Shown in pieces: positions 41,308-50,782 of a stretch of DNA of 64,000 nucleotides (position 1 is the stretch's first letter; the number at the start of each line of letters is the position of its first letter). The notes beneath the pieces are model-generated. The model saw only the letters and a program-made list of their open reading frames with translations. It was not told the origin of the DNA and did not search any database. The translations under genes were made by a program, and so were the position numbers. This DNA is from Halorussus halobius (GTDB lineage Archaea > Halobacteriota > Halobacteria > Halobacteriales > Haladaptataceae), in the NCBI RefSeq assembly GCF_004765805.1, contig NZ_SBIU01000008.1, positions 1 to 64,000 of the forward strand, in the 5' to 3' direction.

Positions 41308-42089
41308 GGCGCGTCCGGGACCACGGCGCTCCGGAATCGCCCGGCCACGTCCTCGGACTCGCCCGCGCGCACGTCGAGGGTCGCGGCCGCCTCCCGGTAG
41401 GCGCTGGCGGCGGCGCTGTCGGGCGCGTGGGCCAGCAGTGGGACGCCCTCCCGGCGGGCGGCCCGCGCGGCGTCGGCGTCGGGAATCGTCGCGAGCGTCG
41501 GCCCGTCGAAGTAGCGCTCGGTCTTCTCGGCGACGCCGGCGGCCTCGTCGGGGTCGTGAACCTTGTTGAACAGGACGCCCGCGGTCCCGGTACCGTACGA
41601 GTGGGCGTACTCCTGGACCTTCAGGCCGTCGCTGAGCGCCGGAATCGTGGGCTGGAGGACGACGACCACGCGGTCCGCGAGGACGACCGGGAGGACCGCG
41701 CTCTTGGAGCCGAGCGCGGCCGGCGAGTCGAGCAGGAGGACGTCGGTGCCCGCCGCGAGTTCGGCGACTACCTCGCGGAGTCGCTCGGGGTCGGCGGCCT
41801 CGAACGCCGCGAGGCCGGTGCCACACGGAACGACCGACATCCCGTGGCGCTCGTACACCGCGTCCTCGACCGCGACGTCGTCGCGTCCGCGCTCGTCGGC
41901 CACGAGCAGGTCGTGGAGCGTGGTGTCGGCGTCGGCGAGACCGGTGTGAAAGAGCAGGTTCGCCATGCCCGTGTCGGCGTCCACTATCGTCACGTCGTAC
42001 TCGTCGGCCAGCGCCATCCCGAGCGCCACCGTGGTCGTCGTCTTCCCGGTGCCGCCCTTGCCGCTGGCGACTGCGAACGCCTCGACCAT
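41304..42089 (-). CDS. MinD/ParA-type ATPase, 261 aa
   Basis: Deviant Walker A KGGTGKTT at about residues 10-17, switch 'IVDADTGMANLLF', and 'VLLLDSPAALG' Walker B define a MinD/ParA deviant-loop ATPase. The C-terminus does not show an obvious amphipathic membrane-targeting helix. These proteins position cellular machines at membranes or on DNA. ATG 42089; GTG 42092 would add one residue. Confidence 0.8.
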   Translation of the reverse strand: MVEAFAVASGKGGTGKTTTTVALGMALADEYDVTIVDADTGMANLLFHTGLADADTTLHDLLVADERGRDDVAVEDAVYERHGMSVVPCGTGLAAFEAADPERLREVVAELAAGTDVLLLDSPAALGSKSAVLPVVLADRVVVVLQPTIPALSDGLKVQEYAHSYGTGTAGVLFNKVHDPDEAAGVAEKTERYFDGPTLATIPDADAARAARREGVPLLAHAPDSAAASAYREAAATLDVRAGESEDVAGRFRSAVVPDAP

Positions 42090-42112
42090 CACTTCCGAGT
42101 TGCGCTCCCTGT

Positions 42113-42120
42113 GTTAAAAA
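42113..42120 (-). promoter_or_regulatory. TATA element for the MinD-like gene
   Basis: On the minus strand the sequence reads CTTTTTAAC, centred about 27 bp before ATG 42089, the correct position for a leaderless transcript. The same T-run lies behind the terminator hairpin of the upstream permease gene. Confidence 0.5.
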
Positions 42121-42153
42121 GGTGCGGTCGCGAAACGAACCCGGCGAACGCCT

Positions 42154-42170
42154 GTCGGGGCCGCCCCGAC
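42154..42170 (-). terminator. hairpin after the ABC permease gene
   Basis: GTCGGGG-CCG-CCCCGAC is a perfect 7-bp stem with a 3-nt loop, placed 3 bp after the permease stop. In the same orientation a run of five T residues occurs at 42116-42120, about 35 nt downstream. It probably contributes to termination or mRNA stability. Confidence 0.45.
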
Positions 42171-42172
42171 GC

Positions 42173-43414
42173 TCACCGCTGGAGTCGCTCGACGACCGCG
42201 CCCAAGCGGCCGGTGTCGCCGGTCACGAGTCGGTCGGAGTCGAACAGCCGCACCGCGAGCCATATCATCGCGACAGCGAACGCGGTCTGGTAGACGAGTC
42301 CGGCCACGACGACGCCCGTGTCGCCGAACAGGAGTCGCTGGGGCGCGAGCACCGGGTAGGTCGACGGGATGGCGAACAGCGCGGCCTTGAGCGGGAGCGA
42401 CAGCGACGAGACGCCGAAGAACTGGACCACGAACGCGGGTGCCATCGTCCCGAAGACGATGGGCACCATCAGCGTCTGTGCGCCACGGCTGTCGTCGGCG
42501 AACACGCCGAGCCACAGCGCCAGCGCGAGCACGTCCACGATGGCCAGCGCGAGCAGGACCCCGACGAGCAGGTAGTCCGTCCCGGCCAACTGCGGGATGG
42601 CCTCCGCCCCGCCCAGGTTCGACGGGCGCGCGAGGTAGATGGCGGCGGTGTACAGCGCCCCGAGACCCAGCCCGAGTATCGCGCTGCTGGTGAGTTTCGC
42701 CGCCGCGATGGTGCGGCGCTTGACCGGCATCGTCAACAGGGTTTCGAGCGTCTTGTTCTCCTTCTCGGAACTCATCCCCTGTATCATCAACTGGCCCGCG
42801 CCGAAGATGGCGAACACCATCGCCATCGCCAGCAGGAAAAAGCGCGAGGAGACCGCGTTCGAGAGCGCGGCCGGCGAGGCGTCGACCCGCGTCCCGCGAA
42901 CGTACGTCGCGTGGCCGGCCTCCACCGGTTCGAGCGACTGGGGCGTCGCGCCCGTTATCTCGCCCGCGAGCCGTTCGTTGACCGTCTCGACCAGCGCGTC
43001 CGTCCGGGCGGTCCGAGTCGCGCCCGCGTAGCTCACTTCGTCTATCGCCGAGTAGGCCGCGAGTTGGGCGCGCTCGCCGGCTTCGATGCGCTCGGTGAAG
43101 CCGTCGGGGACGACCAGCAGGACCTCCGCCGGCCCGTCTCGGACCGCGTCGAGCGCCCCCTCGGGGTCGGTCCCCGAGGACTCGGCCGTGACGTTCGCGC
43201 TCTCGCCGAGCGTCTCGACCGCCAGCCGAGCGTACTCCCCGCCGTCGTTGTCGACCACGGCGACCGCCATCGGCTCGTCGGCCCCGTCCTGCACGCTTCC
43301 CATGCCTTGCATGGCGACGACCAGAAACAGCGGGGCCATCACCAGCGGCACGAGATATCGGGGCCGAGCCAGCTCGCGCAGTTCCTTGACGACCAGCCTG
43401 CGGAAGGCGCTCAT
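42173..43414 (-). CDS. ABC-2 type permease (NatB-like), 413 aa
   Basis: ATG 43414 overlaps the ATPase stop. One N-terminal membrane helix, a large extracytoplasmic loop (about 40-230), then five to six C-terminal helices with 'FFLLAMAMVFAIFGAGQLMIQGMSSEKENKTLETLLTMPVKRRTIAAAKL', the ABC-2 coupling-helix motif. With the adjacent ATPase it forms an exporter, Na+ extrusion or drug/lipid export being typical of NatAB-like systems. Substrate not determinable. Confidence 0.85.
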   Translation of the reverse strand: MSAFRRLVVKELRELARPRYLVPLVMAPLFLVVAMQGMGSVQDGADEPMAVAVVDNDGGEYARLAVETLGESANVTAESSGTDPEGALDAVRDGPAEVLLVVPDGFTERIEAGERAQLAAYSAIDEVSYAGATRTARTDALVETVNERLAGEITGATPQSLEPVEAGHATYVRGTRVDASPAALSNAVSSRFFLLAMAMVFAIFGAGQLMIQGMSSEKENKTLETLLTMPVKRRTIAAAKLTSSAILGLGLGALYTAAIYLARPSNLGGAEAIPQLAGTDYLLVGVLLALAIVDVLALALWLGVFADDSRGAQTLMVPIVFGTMAPAFVVQFFGVSSLSLPLKAALFAIPSTYPVLAPQRLLFGDTGVVVAGLVYQTAFAVAMIWLAVRLFDSDRLVTGDTGRLGAVVERLQR

Positions 43415-44121
43415 GCGGTCGCCTCCAGGAACGCGTCTTCGAGGTTCTCGCCGCCGAATCGCTCGCACAGTTCCGCGGGCGTGCCCACGCCGACGACGGA
43501 GCCCCCGTCTAACAGGGCGACCCGGTCACAGAGGTACGACACTTCGAGCATGTCGTGAGAGGACAGCAGCACGCTCCGCCCGTCGTCGGGGTAGTCGTCG
43601 ATGATGTCCCTGACCCGGCGGGCGTTTCGCACGTCGAGGCCCGTGGTCACCTCGTCGAGAATCGCGAGTTCGGGGTCGGTCATGAGCGCGCTCGCCACCA
43701 GCAGTTTCCGCGTCATCCCGGTGCTGTACTCGCTGGTCTTGTCGTCGATGCGCTCGCCGAGGTCGGCGATTTCGATTCCGCGCTCGACCTGCGGGCCTGC
43801 CGCGTCCGGATAGAACCCCGCGATGAACTCGAGGTACTGGCGGCCGGTCATGTTGTCGTACGCGCCGGCCTCCGCCGGGAGGTAGCGGATGGCCGCCCGG
43901 ACCGCGTTCGGGTCGGCCTCGACGTCGTGGTCGAACACCTCGACGCTGCCGGCGGTCGGCCCGAGCAGCGTGGCCAGTATCCGGAGAGTCGTCGTCTTGC
44001 CCGCGCCGTTGGGACCGACGAGGCCGAATATCTCGCCCTCCCGAACCGTGAGCGAGACGTCGTCGAGCGCGCGTACCGACCCGTACGACTTCGAGAGGTC
44101 CTCGACCGAGACGGCGGTCAT
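43411..44121 (-). CDS. ABC transporter ATPase (NatA-like), 236 aa
   Basis: Walker A GPNGAGKTT (about 37-45), signature 'YSTGMTRKL' (variant of LSGGQ), Walker B 'PELAILDEVTTGLD' and switch His 'LLSSHDM' are present. The Glu after Walker B is retained ('LDE'), so it should hydrolyse ATP. It energises the adjacent ABC-2 permease. ATG 44121; GTG 44127 adds two residues. Confidence 0.85.
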   Translation of the reverse strand: MTAVSVEDLSKSYGSVRALDDVSLTVREGEIFGLVGPNGAGKTTTLRILATLLGPTAGSVEVFDHDVEADPNAVRAAIRYLPAEAGAYDNMTGRQYLEFIAGFYPDAAGPQVERGIEIADLGERIDDKTSEYSTGMTRKLLVASALMTDPELAILDEVTTGLDVRNARRVRDIIDDYPDDGRSVLLSSHDMLEVSYLCDRVALLDGGSVVGVGTPAELCERFGGENLEDAFLEATA

Positions 44122-44305
44122 GGCCACCGTCCCGTGACCTGCCCGGCGAACCTCGCCGCCTCGTGGCCCGCCCGGTCCATCGATTCGAGCCGGGGTCGAC
44201 CGCTCGAACGAACGACGTCGTGGTGTGTCATCGGTGTTCGGCCAGACATCCGTAATTCCGACACTTCGCTCTTTCTGACCGGTTCCGAGGCCGGGTCGGG
44301 GCCAG

Positions 44306-44932
44306 TCAGTATTCGGTCCCCTTCCGCGCGCCCTGCCCGTCCTCGATGGGGTGGCGCTCGCTCTCGACGCGGGTCACGAGGTCCGCGAGGTCGGTCGCGT
44401 ACGTCGGGCGGTCGTGACCGCCGGTCAGCACGAGTTCGAGGTCGTCGGGCTTGGACTCGACGAGCGCCGTCACCTCGTCGGGTTCGACCAGCCCTCTGTT
44501 GGCGGCGTACAGCACCTCGTCCAGAATCAGCATGTCCGGGCGCTCGCCCGACTCCGAGGCGACCTCGCGGGCGCGTGCCAGCGCGGCCTTCGCTCGCGCG
44601 GCGTGTTCGTCGTCGTCGCTCCCGTCGGCGAACCCGTGCCAGCCGTACTCGCCGGTGGTCTCGTAGGTGAACGTCGGCAACTGGTCGATTGCGGCGTACT
44701 CGCCGCGGGCGTCCTCGACGCTGTCCGCGCCGCCCTTCATGAACTGGAGCAAGTGGACCCGATAGCCGTGGCCGGCCGCGCGGAACCCCATGCCCAGGGC
44801 CGCCGTGGTCTTGCCCTTGCCGTCGCCCCACCAGACCTGCACGAGTCCGAACTCGTCGGGGTCCGAGGGTTCGATTTCCCGCTCGCCGGCGTCGGTCGGG
44901 CCGGGGTCGCTCGGCGGCGTTTCGTCGGTCAC
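44306..44932 (-). CDS. cobO: cob(I)yrinic acid a,c-diamide adenosyltransferase (CobO/BtuR type), 208 aa
   Basis: Adds the 5'-deoxyadenosyl group to reduced corrinoids. P-loop GDGKGKTT at about residues 36-43 and 'DMLILDEVLYAANRGLV' and 'ELVLTGGHDRP' are family signatures. An acidic N-terminal extension of about 27 residues is haloarchaeal. Last gene of the cobalamin operon; the start overlaps the CbiZ stop by 4 bp. Confidence 0.85.
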   Translation of the reverse strand: MTDETPPSDPGPTDAGEREIEPSDPDEFGLVQVWWGDGKGKTTAALGMGFRAAGHGYRVHLLQFMKGGADSVEDARGEYAAIDQLPTFTYETTGEYGWHGFADGSDDDEHAARAKAALARAREVASESGERPDMLILDEVLYAANRGLVEPDEVTALVESKPDDLELVLTGGHDRPTYATDLADLVTRVESERHPIEDGQGARKGTEY

Positions 44933-45669
44933 GGCTCGAACACCGCCGCGCGCCGGTCGGTCACCACGCCGTGGTCGGCGTCCGCGACCGACTCGGGTAT
45001 CGCGGCGTCGGTGCCGTCGCCGTACCGGGAATCGAGGCTGGCGCGGACGGACTCCCTGACGCAGGCCCGAGCGCAGGCCCCGACCTCGGTCGCGCTCCCC
45101 GAGAAGGGGACGCGTTCGCCGCCGGGGTCACAGCCGGCGACCACCGCGTCGGTCGTCGTGCCCGGAAAGCCGCTCTCGGCGAGCAGCGTCGCGGTCTTGG
45201 CCTCGACCGCGACCGCGAGCAGGTTCGCCAGCGCGCCGTCGGCCAGCGCGCGCTCGGTCCCCACGACGACGTTGACGGTGCCGACGTCCGGCGAGGCGTC
45301 GTCGCCGGGCGAGTCGCTCGCGGCCGAGCGCGCCGACGCGTCGGCGCGCTCGGCCGACGGGGACATCGGGAGCGCGGCCGGGTTCGAGACGCCCGCAGTC
45401 GCCACCGCCGCGACCGGCCCGAGTCGCGCCCCGCGGGCGTGTCCGAGGTCGACGCCAGTCAGGAGCGCGGGGCCGGCCTCGTCGAACCCCGCGTCGGCCC
45501 GGCGCTCGGCGAGGTAGTCGCCGAGGTCGTCGCGCTCGAACCCCTCGGGCACCGAGACGTTGTACGCCGCGTTCGCCGTCCACTCGCCGCCCGCCCACCC
45601 GGTCGAGAGCCAGCGCGCCCCCTCGCGGGCGGCCCGGAACACCCCCGCCCGAACGCTGGTTTCAAACAT
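44929..45669 (-). CDS. cbiZ: adenosylcobinamide amidohydrolase CbiZ, 246 aa
   Basis: Cleaves the aminopropanol tail from adenosylcobinamide so that salvaged corrinoids re-enter the archaeal route. Typical blocks: 'WLSTGWAGGEWTANAAYNVSVPEGF', 'LLTGVDLGHARGARLGPVAAVATAGVSNPAA', 'GTVNVVVGTERALADGALANLLAVAVEAKTATLLA' and 'GTTTDAVVAGCDP'. ATG 45669 overlaps the cobD 3' end. Archaea need CbiZ because CobY cannot act on cobinamide directly. Confidence 0.85.
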   Translation of the reverse strand: MFETSVRAGVFRAAREGARWLSTGWAGGEWTANAAYNVSVPEGFERDDLGDYLAERRADAGFDEAGPALLTGVDLGHARGARLGPVAAVATAGVSNPAALPMSPSAERADASARSAASDSPGDDASPDVGTVNVVVGTERALADGALANLLAVAVEAKTATLLAESGFPGTTTDAVVAGCDPGGERVPFSGSATEVGACARACVRESVRASLDSRYGDGTDAAIPESVADADHGVVTDRRAAVFEP

Positions 45670-46696
45670 CGGCCAGCACCGCCAGCAGACGGTCGTTCTC
45701 CTCGGGCGTCCGGACGGCCACCCGGACGTGCGAGTCGAGGCCCCGGAACGTGGTGGCGTCCCGAACCGCAACGCCCCGCCCGCGGGTCGACCCGACGACC
45801 TGCTCGGGGTCGCGCTCGCCCACGTCCAGCAGGAGGAAGGGAGCCGACGACGACGAGAGCGGCGGCCCCTCGGGCGCGTAGACCCCGAATCGGTCGTCGA
45901 GCGCGTCGGCCAGCCGTGCGCGCTCGCGGCGGACGCGCTCGCGGGTGTCGGCCACGAACGTCTCCTGCCGGAGGCAGTGCGCGCCGACCGTCGCGGCCGG
46001 GGTGCCGAGACTCCACGCCCGCCGGGCCGTGGCGAGGTCGTCGCGGAGTCGCCCGGTCGCCACCGCGAACCCCGCGCGCAGTCCGGGCAGACCGAACAGT
46101 TTGGTCAGCGACCGCGCGACGACGACGCCGTCGGTCCCCGAAAGCGAGGGTCGGTCCGTGAACCCGAGGAACGCCTCGTCGGCTACGAGCAAGGTGTCGG
46201 CTTCCCGACACCGGGCGGCGAACTCGCGGAGCGCGTCGTGGTCGTACGCGTCGCCGGTCGGGTTGTTGGGCGTGCAGACCACGGCGGCGGCGTGGCTCGC
46301 GGGGTCGGCGTCGAGGAGGTCGTCGTGGGCGACGAACTCCGGGGTTCCGCCCTGAAGCCGGACCTCGCGGGCGTACTCGCCGAAGCTCGGGGTCGGTACC
46401 AGCACGGAGTCGCCCGGCGTCACGCGGGCGGCGAACGCCAGCCTGAGGGCCGCGAGGCCGCCCGGCGTCGGCACGACCGACGCGGGGGCACAGTCCGCGA
46501 ACTCGGCGGCCGCCGCCCGGAACTCGGGGTAGTCGTCGTCCGGGTACGACCGGGCGGCGTCGAGCGCGTCGGCGTAGACCGACTCGACGCCCTCGGGCGT
46601 CTCCGGGTTGGTGTTCGCGCTGAAGTCGAGCAGGTCCGGGTCGTCGCTCCCGCCGTGGTGGACCCGGCCGGCCGCGCGGACGCTATCGGGGTCCAT
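45662..46696 (-). CDS. cobD: threonine-phosphate decarboxylase-like PLP enzyme (CobD/CobC type), 344 aa
   Basis: Class II aminotransferase fold. PLP lysine lies in '[18 protein letters not shown]', with '[16 protein letters not shown]' and '[11 protein letters not shown]' completing the active site. In cobalamin clusters this family makes (R)-1-aminopropan-2-ol phosphate from L-threonine phosphate, which CbiB attaches to cobyrate. The N-terminus '[25 protein letters not shown]' is typical for CobD. A histidinol-phosphate aminotransferase is less likely given the operon. Confidence 0.85.
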   Translation of the reverse strand: MDPDSVRAAGRVHHGGSDDPDLLDFSANTNPETPEGVESVYADALDAARSYPDDDYPEFRAAAAEFADCAPASVVPTPGGLAALRLAFAARVTPGDSVLVPTPSFGEYAREVRLQGGTPEFVAHDDLLDADPASHAAAVVCTPNNPTGDAYDHDALREFAARCREADTLLVADEAFLGFTDRPSLSGTDGVVVARSLTKLFGLPGLRAGFAVATGRLRDDLATARRAWSLGTPAATVGAHCLRQETFVADTRERVRRERARLADALDDRFGVYAPEGPPLSSSSAPFLLLDVGERDPEQVVGSTRGRGVAVRDATTFRGLDSHVRVAVRTPEENDRLLAVLADV

Positions 46697-47705
46697 CGGT
46701 CACCTCGGCGTCCGGCGGCGCGTCGACCAGTTCGTCGTACACCGCACGGACGCGCTCGCGGACCCGGCGCATCGGAATCCCCGCTCGGTCGGCGAGCGCG
46801 AGCGCCCCGCCCATGCCGACGCCCTCCTTCGCCTCGCCGGCGGCGTAGCCGGCCATCGCGGGGTGGTCGCGCCCGTCGAACTCGGGGTCGGTCACGGTGC
46901 GGTCGAGGTCGAAGTCGACGGCCGCGCCACGCAGGTCGACGGCCGGGTCGTCGGCCACGAAGGAGGTGGTCGCCAGCGAGAGCGGGGCGTCGCAGTCGGC
47001 GTGTCTGACGAGGGCGGCGACCGCGACCATCTGGGTTCCGCCCGCCAGCGTGACCGCGACGCCCGACTCGGCCGCCCCGACGACGAACCCGGCGGCGCTC
47101 GCCAGCACGGGGTCGCCGGCGCGTCGGACCGCCCGCCGGGGGTCGCCGGCGGCGTCGCCGGGGTCGAGACCGCTGGCGTCGAGCGCGTCGGCGACCACCT
47201 CGCGCTTGCGCTCGATGGGGTTGTCCGGGAGCGACGACGAGACGCCCCGGGCCTCCCCGAGCGCGGTCAGCGCGCCCAGCGCGGTGGTCGTCCCGCCGGG
47301 AATCGTCTCGGCGACCAGCACCTCGTCGTCGGGGAGTCGCCGGCCGAACTCCCGGGCCGCCGCGAACGCGCCGGGCGCGGTCGCCACCGGGTCGGCCTCG
47401 CGGACGTCCTCGCCCGGCCGCGCGCCGACGGTGACGGTCGGCGCGGCGGTGGGTTCCGCGAGGCCGGCGTCGACCACCGTCGTCTCGACGCCCGCGAGGT
47501 CCCGGACCGCGCGGGTCACGACCGCCGGGGTCGGACAGCCCGAGGGGCTGACCGGCACGACCGGCGCGCGGACCGGTTCGCCGTATTCGAGTATCTCGGC
47601 GTCCGCGCTCGGCGTGTGGGCCATCACGTCCGGGTCGGCCCCGGCGGCGCTCAGCCCGTCTATCTCGCCGGTCCGGGTCGTCCCGGCGAACAGCACCAGT
47701 CTCAC
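46683..47705 (-). CDS. CobT-related nicotinate-nucleotide phosphoribosyltransferase family protein, 340 aa
   Basis: GTG 47705 overlaps the CobY stop. Contains '[42 protein letters not shown]', '[17 protein letters not shown]' and '[21 protein letters not shown]', the archaeal CobT-like family. CobT activates the lower-ligand base as alpha-ribazole phosphate. Whether the archaeal family has the same reaction is less certain. It overlaps cobD by 14 bp. Confidence 0.75.
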   Translation of the reverse strand: MRLVLFAGTTRTGEIDGLSAAGADPDVMAHTPSADAEILEYGEPVRAPVVPVSPSGCPTPAVVTRAVRDLAGVETTVVDAGLAEPTAAPTVTVGARPGEDVREADPVATAPGAFAAAREFGRRLPDDEVLVAETIPGGTTTALGALTALGEARGVSSSLPDNPIERKREVVADALDASGLDPGDAAGDPRRAVRRAGDPVLASAAGFVVGAAESGVAVTLAGGTQMVAVAALVRHADCDAPLSLATTSFVADDPAVDLRGAAVDFDLDRTVTDPEFDGRDHPAMAGYAAGEAKEGVGMGGALALADRAGIPMRRVRERVRAVYDELVDAPPDAEVTDGPR

Positions 47706-48289
47706 AGCAACGCCTCCGCGAGGTCGGCGTCGCTCGGTCGGTTCACGTTCACGGCGAATCTGGCGTCGTAGGTCTCGTACATGGTTTCGGTGTCGGTGTC
47801 CGCGACGACGTTGACGCCCGCCGGGGCGAGTTCGCGGCCGTCGCGCTCGAAGGTGGCGTCCGTACTCGCGCCCAGCGCCCGCTTGAGCGCGGCCGGGACG
47901 CATACGGTCAGCGACGGCGGTTCGCGGGCGTCGGCGGTCCGGGCGTCGTGGGCGGCCAGCACCGCGTCCACGGCGTCGGCGGCCAGCAGGGGCAGGTCGG
48001 CGGCGACCGTCAGCGCGGGCGTCTCGACCGCGTCGAGCGCGACCCCGAGGTCCGCGACGTAGCCCTCGCCGGGCGTCTCGACGGTCGCGAGGTCGTCGCG
48101 CGCCTCGGCGAACCGGCGGGTCTCGGGCGCGTGGGGCGAGACGGCCGCGTGGACCGTCCCGACCCCGCTGGCCGCGAGCGCGTCGACGACCCGCGCGACC
48201 ATCGGCTCGCCGCCGACCGGAAACAGGGGCTTCTCGCAGTCGGCGTCGAGGCGGGTGCCCCGGCCGCCACACATCACCAGAGCGTCCAC
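47702..48289 (-). CDS. cobY: adenosylcobinamide-phosphate guanylyltransferase CobY, 195 aa
   Basis: Archaeal non-orthologous replacement of CobU. The nucleotidyltransferase signature [22 protein letters not shown]... at residues 6 onward (G-G-x-G-T-R and KP) and '[15 protein letters not shown]' are clear. It makes AdoCbi-GDP from AdoCbi-phosphate and GTP. GTG 48289 lies 16 bp inside the cobS 3' end. Confidence 0.85.
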   Translation of the reverse strand: MDALVMCGGRGTRLDADCEKPLFPVGGEPMVARVVDALAASGVGTVHAAVSPHAPETRRFAEARDDLATVETPGEGYVADLGVALDAVETPALTVAADLPLLAADAVDAVLAAHDARTADAREPPSLTVCVPAALKRALGASTDATFERDGRELAPAGVNVVADTDTETMYETYDARFAVNVNRPSDADLAEALL

Positions 48290-49095
48290 GCGACCACCCC
48301 CGCGTGAAGCCCGACGACTCGCCCGAGTTCGTTGGCAGCGCCGAACGCGTCGCCGTTCACGCCGCCGAGGTTCCGACGTGACCACGACAGGACCGCGAGC
48401 GCGGCCGCGACGGCCCCGACCAGCGCCGCGACGGCCGGGACCCCGAGCAGGGCGACCGGGGCCGCGACGACGCCCGAGCCGACCAGCGCGGCCGGGTCGT
48501 TGTCGGTGAACGTCGACCCCAGCCCCTCGAACGCGGGGTCGCCGAGGCAGGCCAGCGCCGCCATCCCGGCCTTCGCGCCCACCTCCGCGCCGACCGCGAC
48601 CCCGACCGCGACGGGCACGCCGACCGTGCCGGCGGTCGAGGCGGCCGGCGGACGCCCGGCGAGCGCGAGGCCGGCGAGCGCGAGGCCGGCCACGACGACC
48701 CCCAGCGAAAGCACCGCGCCGACCCCGACCTCGGTGTCTTTCAGCACGGCCCGGCGGTCGTCCGGGTCGCCGTGGACCACGGCGGCGTCCCCGAGGTCGG
48801 CCACGCCGTCGGCGTGGTTGATACCGGTGACGGCGTACACCGCGAGCAGGTAGCCGAGCGCGACCGTGGGCGCGGGGAGGCCAGCGGCCCCGCCCGCCGC
48901 CAGCACGAGCGCGGCCAGCGCCCCGACCACCCACCCGACCAGCGGGAACGCCGCCGGGGTCTCGCTGAACGCGGTCCACGCCGCCTCGCTCCGGCCGGCC
49001 GGCAGCCGGGTGAGAAAGCCCAGCGCGCCCCCGAACGCGGTCAGACTGCGACCCGCGAAGGCCCGGACGCGCCGGGCCAGCGCGGTCGGACTCAC
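48274..49095 (-). CDS. cobS: adenosylcobinamide-GDP ribazoletransferase (cobalamin synthase) CobS, 273 aa
   Basis: Polytopic membrane enzyme joining AdoCbi-GDP to alpha-ribazole(-phosphate). Landmarks: '[11 protein letters not shown]', '[35 protein letters not shown]' (metal-binding D/H motif), and '[27 protein letters not shown]'. GTG 49095 overlaps the cbiB stop (GTGA). Six or more hydrophobic helices, strongly Ala/Gly/Val-rich. Confidence 0.9.
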   Translation of the reverse strand: MSPTALARRVRAFAGRSLTAFGGALGFLTRLPAGRSEAAWTAFSETPAAFPLVGWVVGALAALVLAAGGAAGLPAPTVALGYLLAVYAVTGINHADGVADLGDAAVVHGDPDDRRAVLKDTEVGVGAVLSLGVVVAGLALAGLALAGRPPAASTAGTVGVPVAVGVAVGAEVGAKAGMAALACLGDPAFEGLGSTFTDNDPAALVGSGVVAAPVALLGVPAVAALVGAVAAALAVLSWSRRNLGGVNGDAFGAANELGRVVGLHAGVVAWTLW

Positions 49096-50093
49096 GCGAC
49101 CACCTCCGGCAGCGAACCCACCGGAACCGGCCCCGCAAGCGACCCGGCGACCGCGAGGACCCCGGCGAGGACGAACGCCAGCACGCTTGCGAGTTCCACC
49201 ACGCGGACGCCGGTTCGGGCCGTCTCGACCGACGGGAGCGACGCGTCCGGGTCGAGGACGTAGACGCCCGGCTTTTCGAGGCGGGCGTCGAGAACCGCCG
49301 CCATCGTGGCCATCGGCCACCCGGAGTTTGGCGAGGACGGGGCGCGGGCCCACCGGCGGGCCGCCGACAGCGCGCCGAGACCCCGCCGACTGCTCGGGCC
49401 GGGCGCGAACGCGGCGACCGCGAGGAGGACCGCGCTCGCGCGGGCCGGAACCCACATCACGAGGTCGTCGAGGCGGGCGCTCGCGGTGCCGTGGGGCTTG
49501 TTCGGGTAGCCGAGCATCGAGTCGAGCGTGTTGACCGCCTTCACCCACGCGGCGACGCCCGCCCCGAGCGGCAGGGCGACGGGGGCGAACAGCGCGAACG
49601 CGAGCAGGCCCGCCACCGCGCCGTCGGCGAGATTCTCGGCCGCGCTCTCGACCGCCGCGCTCCGGACCTCGCCCGCCGAGAGGTCCCCGGCGTCCCGGCC
49701 GGCCAGCCACCGCAGGCGCTCGCGGGCGGCCGGGAGGTCGGTCGCGGTCTCGGCCACCACCTCCCGAGCCGTCTCGACCAGCATCCGGAGGCTGGTCGTA
49801 CCGAACACGACGAGTCCGGCGGCGACGACGCCCGCGACGGGGTGGAGACGCGCCGCGCCGCCGACCGCGAGGCCGGCCGCGAGTCCGGCGAACAGCGGAA
49901 GGGCGACGGCCACGGCGACCCCCGCGAGCCGTGGCCGGGTCCACTCGCGGTCGACGGCCGCGACCAGCGAGCCGAACCACGCGACGGGGTGGAGCCGCCG
50001 GGGCGGTTCCCCCACGGTGGCGTCGAGCGCGAGCGCGAGGCCGACCGCGACGCCGGGTGCGGCCACCTCCGGAATCGCCGGGACGGGGCTCAC
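49092..50093 (-). CDS. cbiB: adenosylcobinamide-phosphate synthase CbiB, 333 aa
   Basis: Membrane enzyme attaching aminopropanol phosphate to adenosylcobyrate. Motifs: 'DATVGEPPRRLHPVAWFGSLV', 'RLRWLAGRDAGDLSAGEVRSAAVESAAENLADGAVAGLL', 'WVKAVNTLDSMLGYPNKPHGTASARLDDLV'. GTG 50093 overlaps the HAD gene's stop. Five to six membrane helices. Normal length for the family. Confidence 0.9.
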   Translation of the reverse strand: MSPVPAIPEVAAPGVAVGLALALDATVGEPPRRLHPVAWFGSLVAAVDREWTRPRLAGVAVAVALPLFAGLAAGLAVGGAARLHPVAGVVAAGLVVFGTTSLRMLVETAREVVAETATDLPAARERLRWLAGRDAGDLSAGEVRSAAVESAAENLADGAVAGLLAFALFAPVALPLGAGVAAWVKAVNTLDSMLGYPNKPHGTASARLDDLVMWVPARASAVLLAVAAFAPGPSSRRGLGALSAARRWARAPSSPNSGWPMATMAAVLDARLEKPGVYVLDPDASLPSVETARTGVRVVELASVLAFVLAGVLAVAGSLAGPVPVGSLPEVVA

Positions 50094-50713
50094 CGCCGAC
50101 CCTCCAGCCAGCCTGGGAACTCGGCCACCGGCACGTCGGCGGTCAGCACCGCCGTCCCGCCGCAGTCGGCGATTCCGGCGTCGGTCTCCGGGTCGTCGCC
50201 CACGTGGACGAGGTCGCCGACCGGAACGCCGAGCCGGTCGGCGCAGGTCCCGAACGCTCGCGGGTCGGGTTTGCGCCACCCGCAGGCGACGCTGGTGACG
50301 ACCGCGTCGAGAGCCTCGCGGTCGATGGCCGACCGGACGAGACACCGGCGGGCGAGTTCCGGCACCGCGCAGTTCGAGAGCACGCCGACCGGCCCGCGCT
50401 CGGTCGCCGCGTCGACCGCCGCGACCGCGCCCTCGCGGGTGCGAACCTCGGGGTCGAACGCCGCTACGACCGCCCGCCGGGCCGCGTTGGCGGGCGCGTC
50501 AACGTCGCGGCTGGCGAGCGCGGCGCTGACGTGGGCCGGGAGCGGGACCTCCGCGCCGTCGGGCGCGTCGACGTGGACCTCGCGGTAGGCCCGGCCCCAG
50601 TCGTCGGGGACAGCAACGTCGCGCGCCCGGAGTTGGGCCGCGACCGCCTCGGCCGGGTCGTCGGGACGGTCGACCGCGACGAGGGTTCCGAAGAGGTCGA
50701 ACGACACTGCCAC
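50090..50713 (-). CDS. HAD-superfamily phosphatase heading the cobalamin operon, 207 aa
   Basis: HAD motifs: 'FDLFGTLV' (DxFGT; here the first Asp of FDLFGT is the nucleophile and the second acidic residue is replaced by Phe as in haloacid-dehalogenase-like members), 'GVLSNCAV' (motif II), 'WRKPDPRAF' (motif III Lys) and 'LVHVGDDPETDAGIADCGG' (motif IV). GTG 50713. It is translationally coupled to cbiB, so it could be the alpha-ribazole- or adenosylcobalamin-phosphate phosphatase that archaea need; a generic HAD role is the alternative. Confidence 0.7.
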   Translation of the reverse strand: MAVSFDLFGTLVAVDRPDDPAEAVAAQLRARDVAVPDDWGRAYREVHVDAPDGAEVPLPAHVSAALASRDVDAPANAARRAVVAAFDPEVRTREGAVAAVDAATERGPVGVLSNCAVPELARRCLVRSAIDREALDAVVTSVACGWRKPDPRAFGTCADRLGVPVGDLVHVGDDPETDAGIADCGGTAVLTADVPVAEFPGWLEGRR

Positions 50714-50782
50714 TACGACCGCATTAGTCCAACTCGACTTGAATCGGTCGGACCCGCGTCGCGGGCGGTCCCCGGCCGACGC

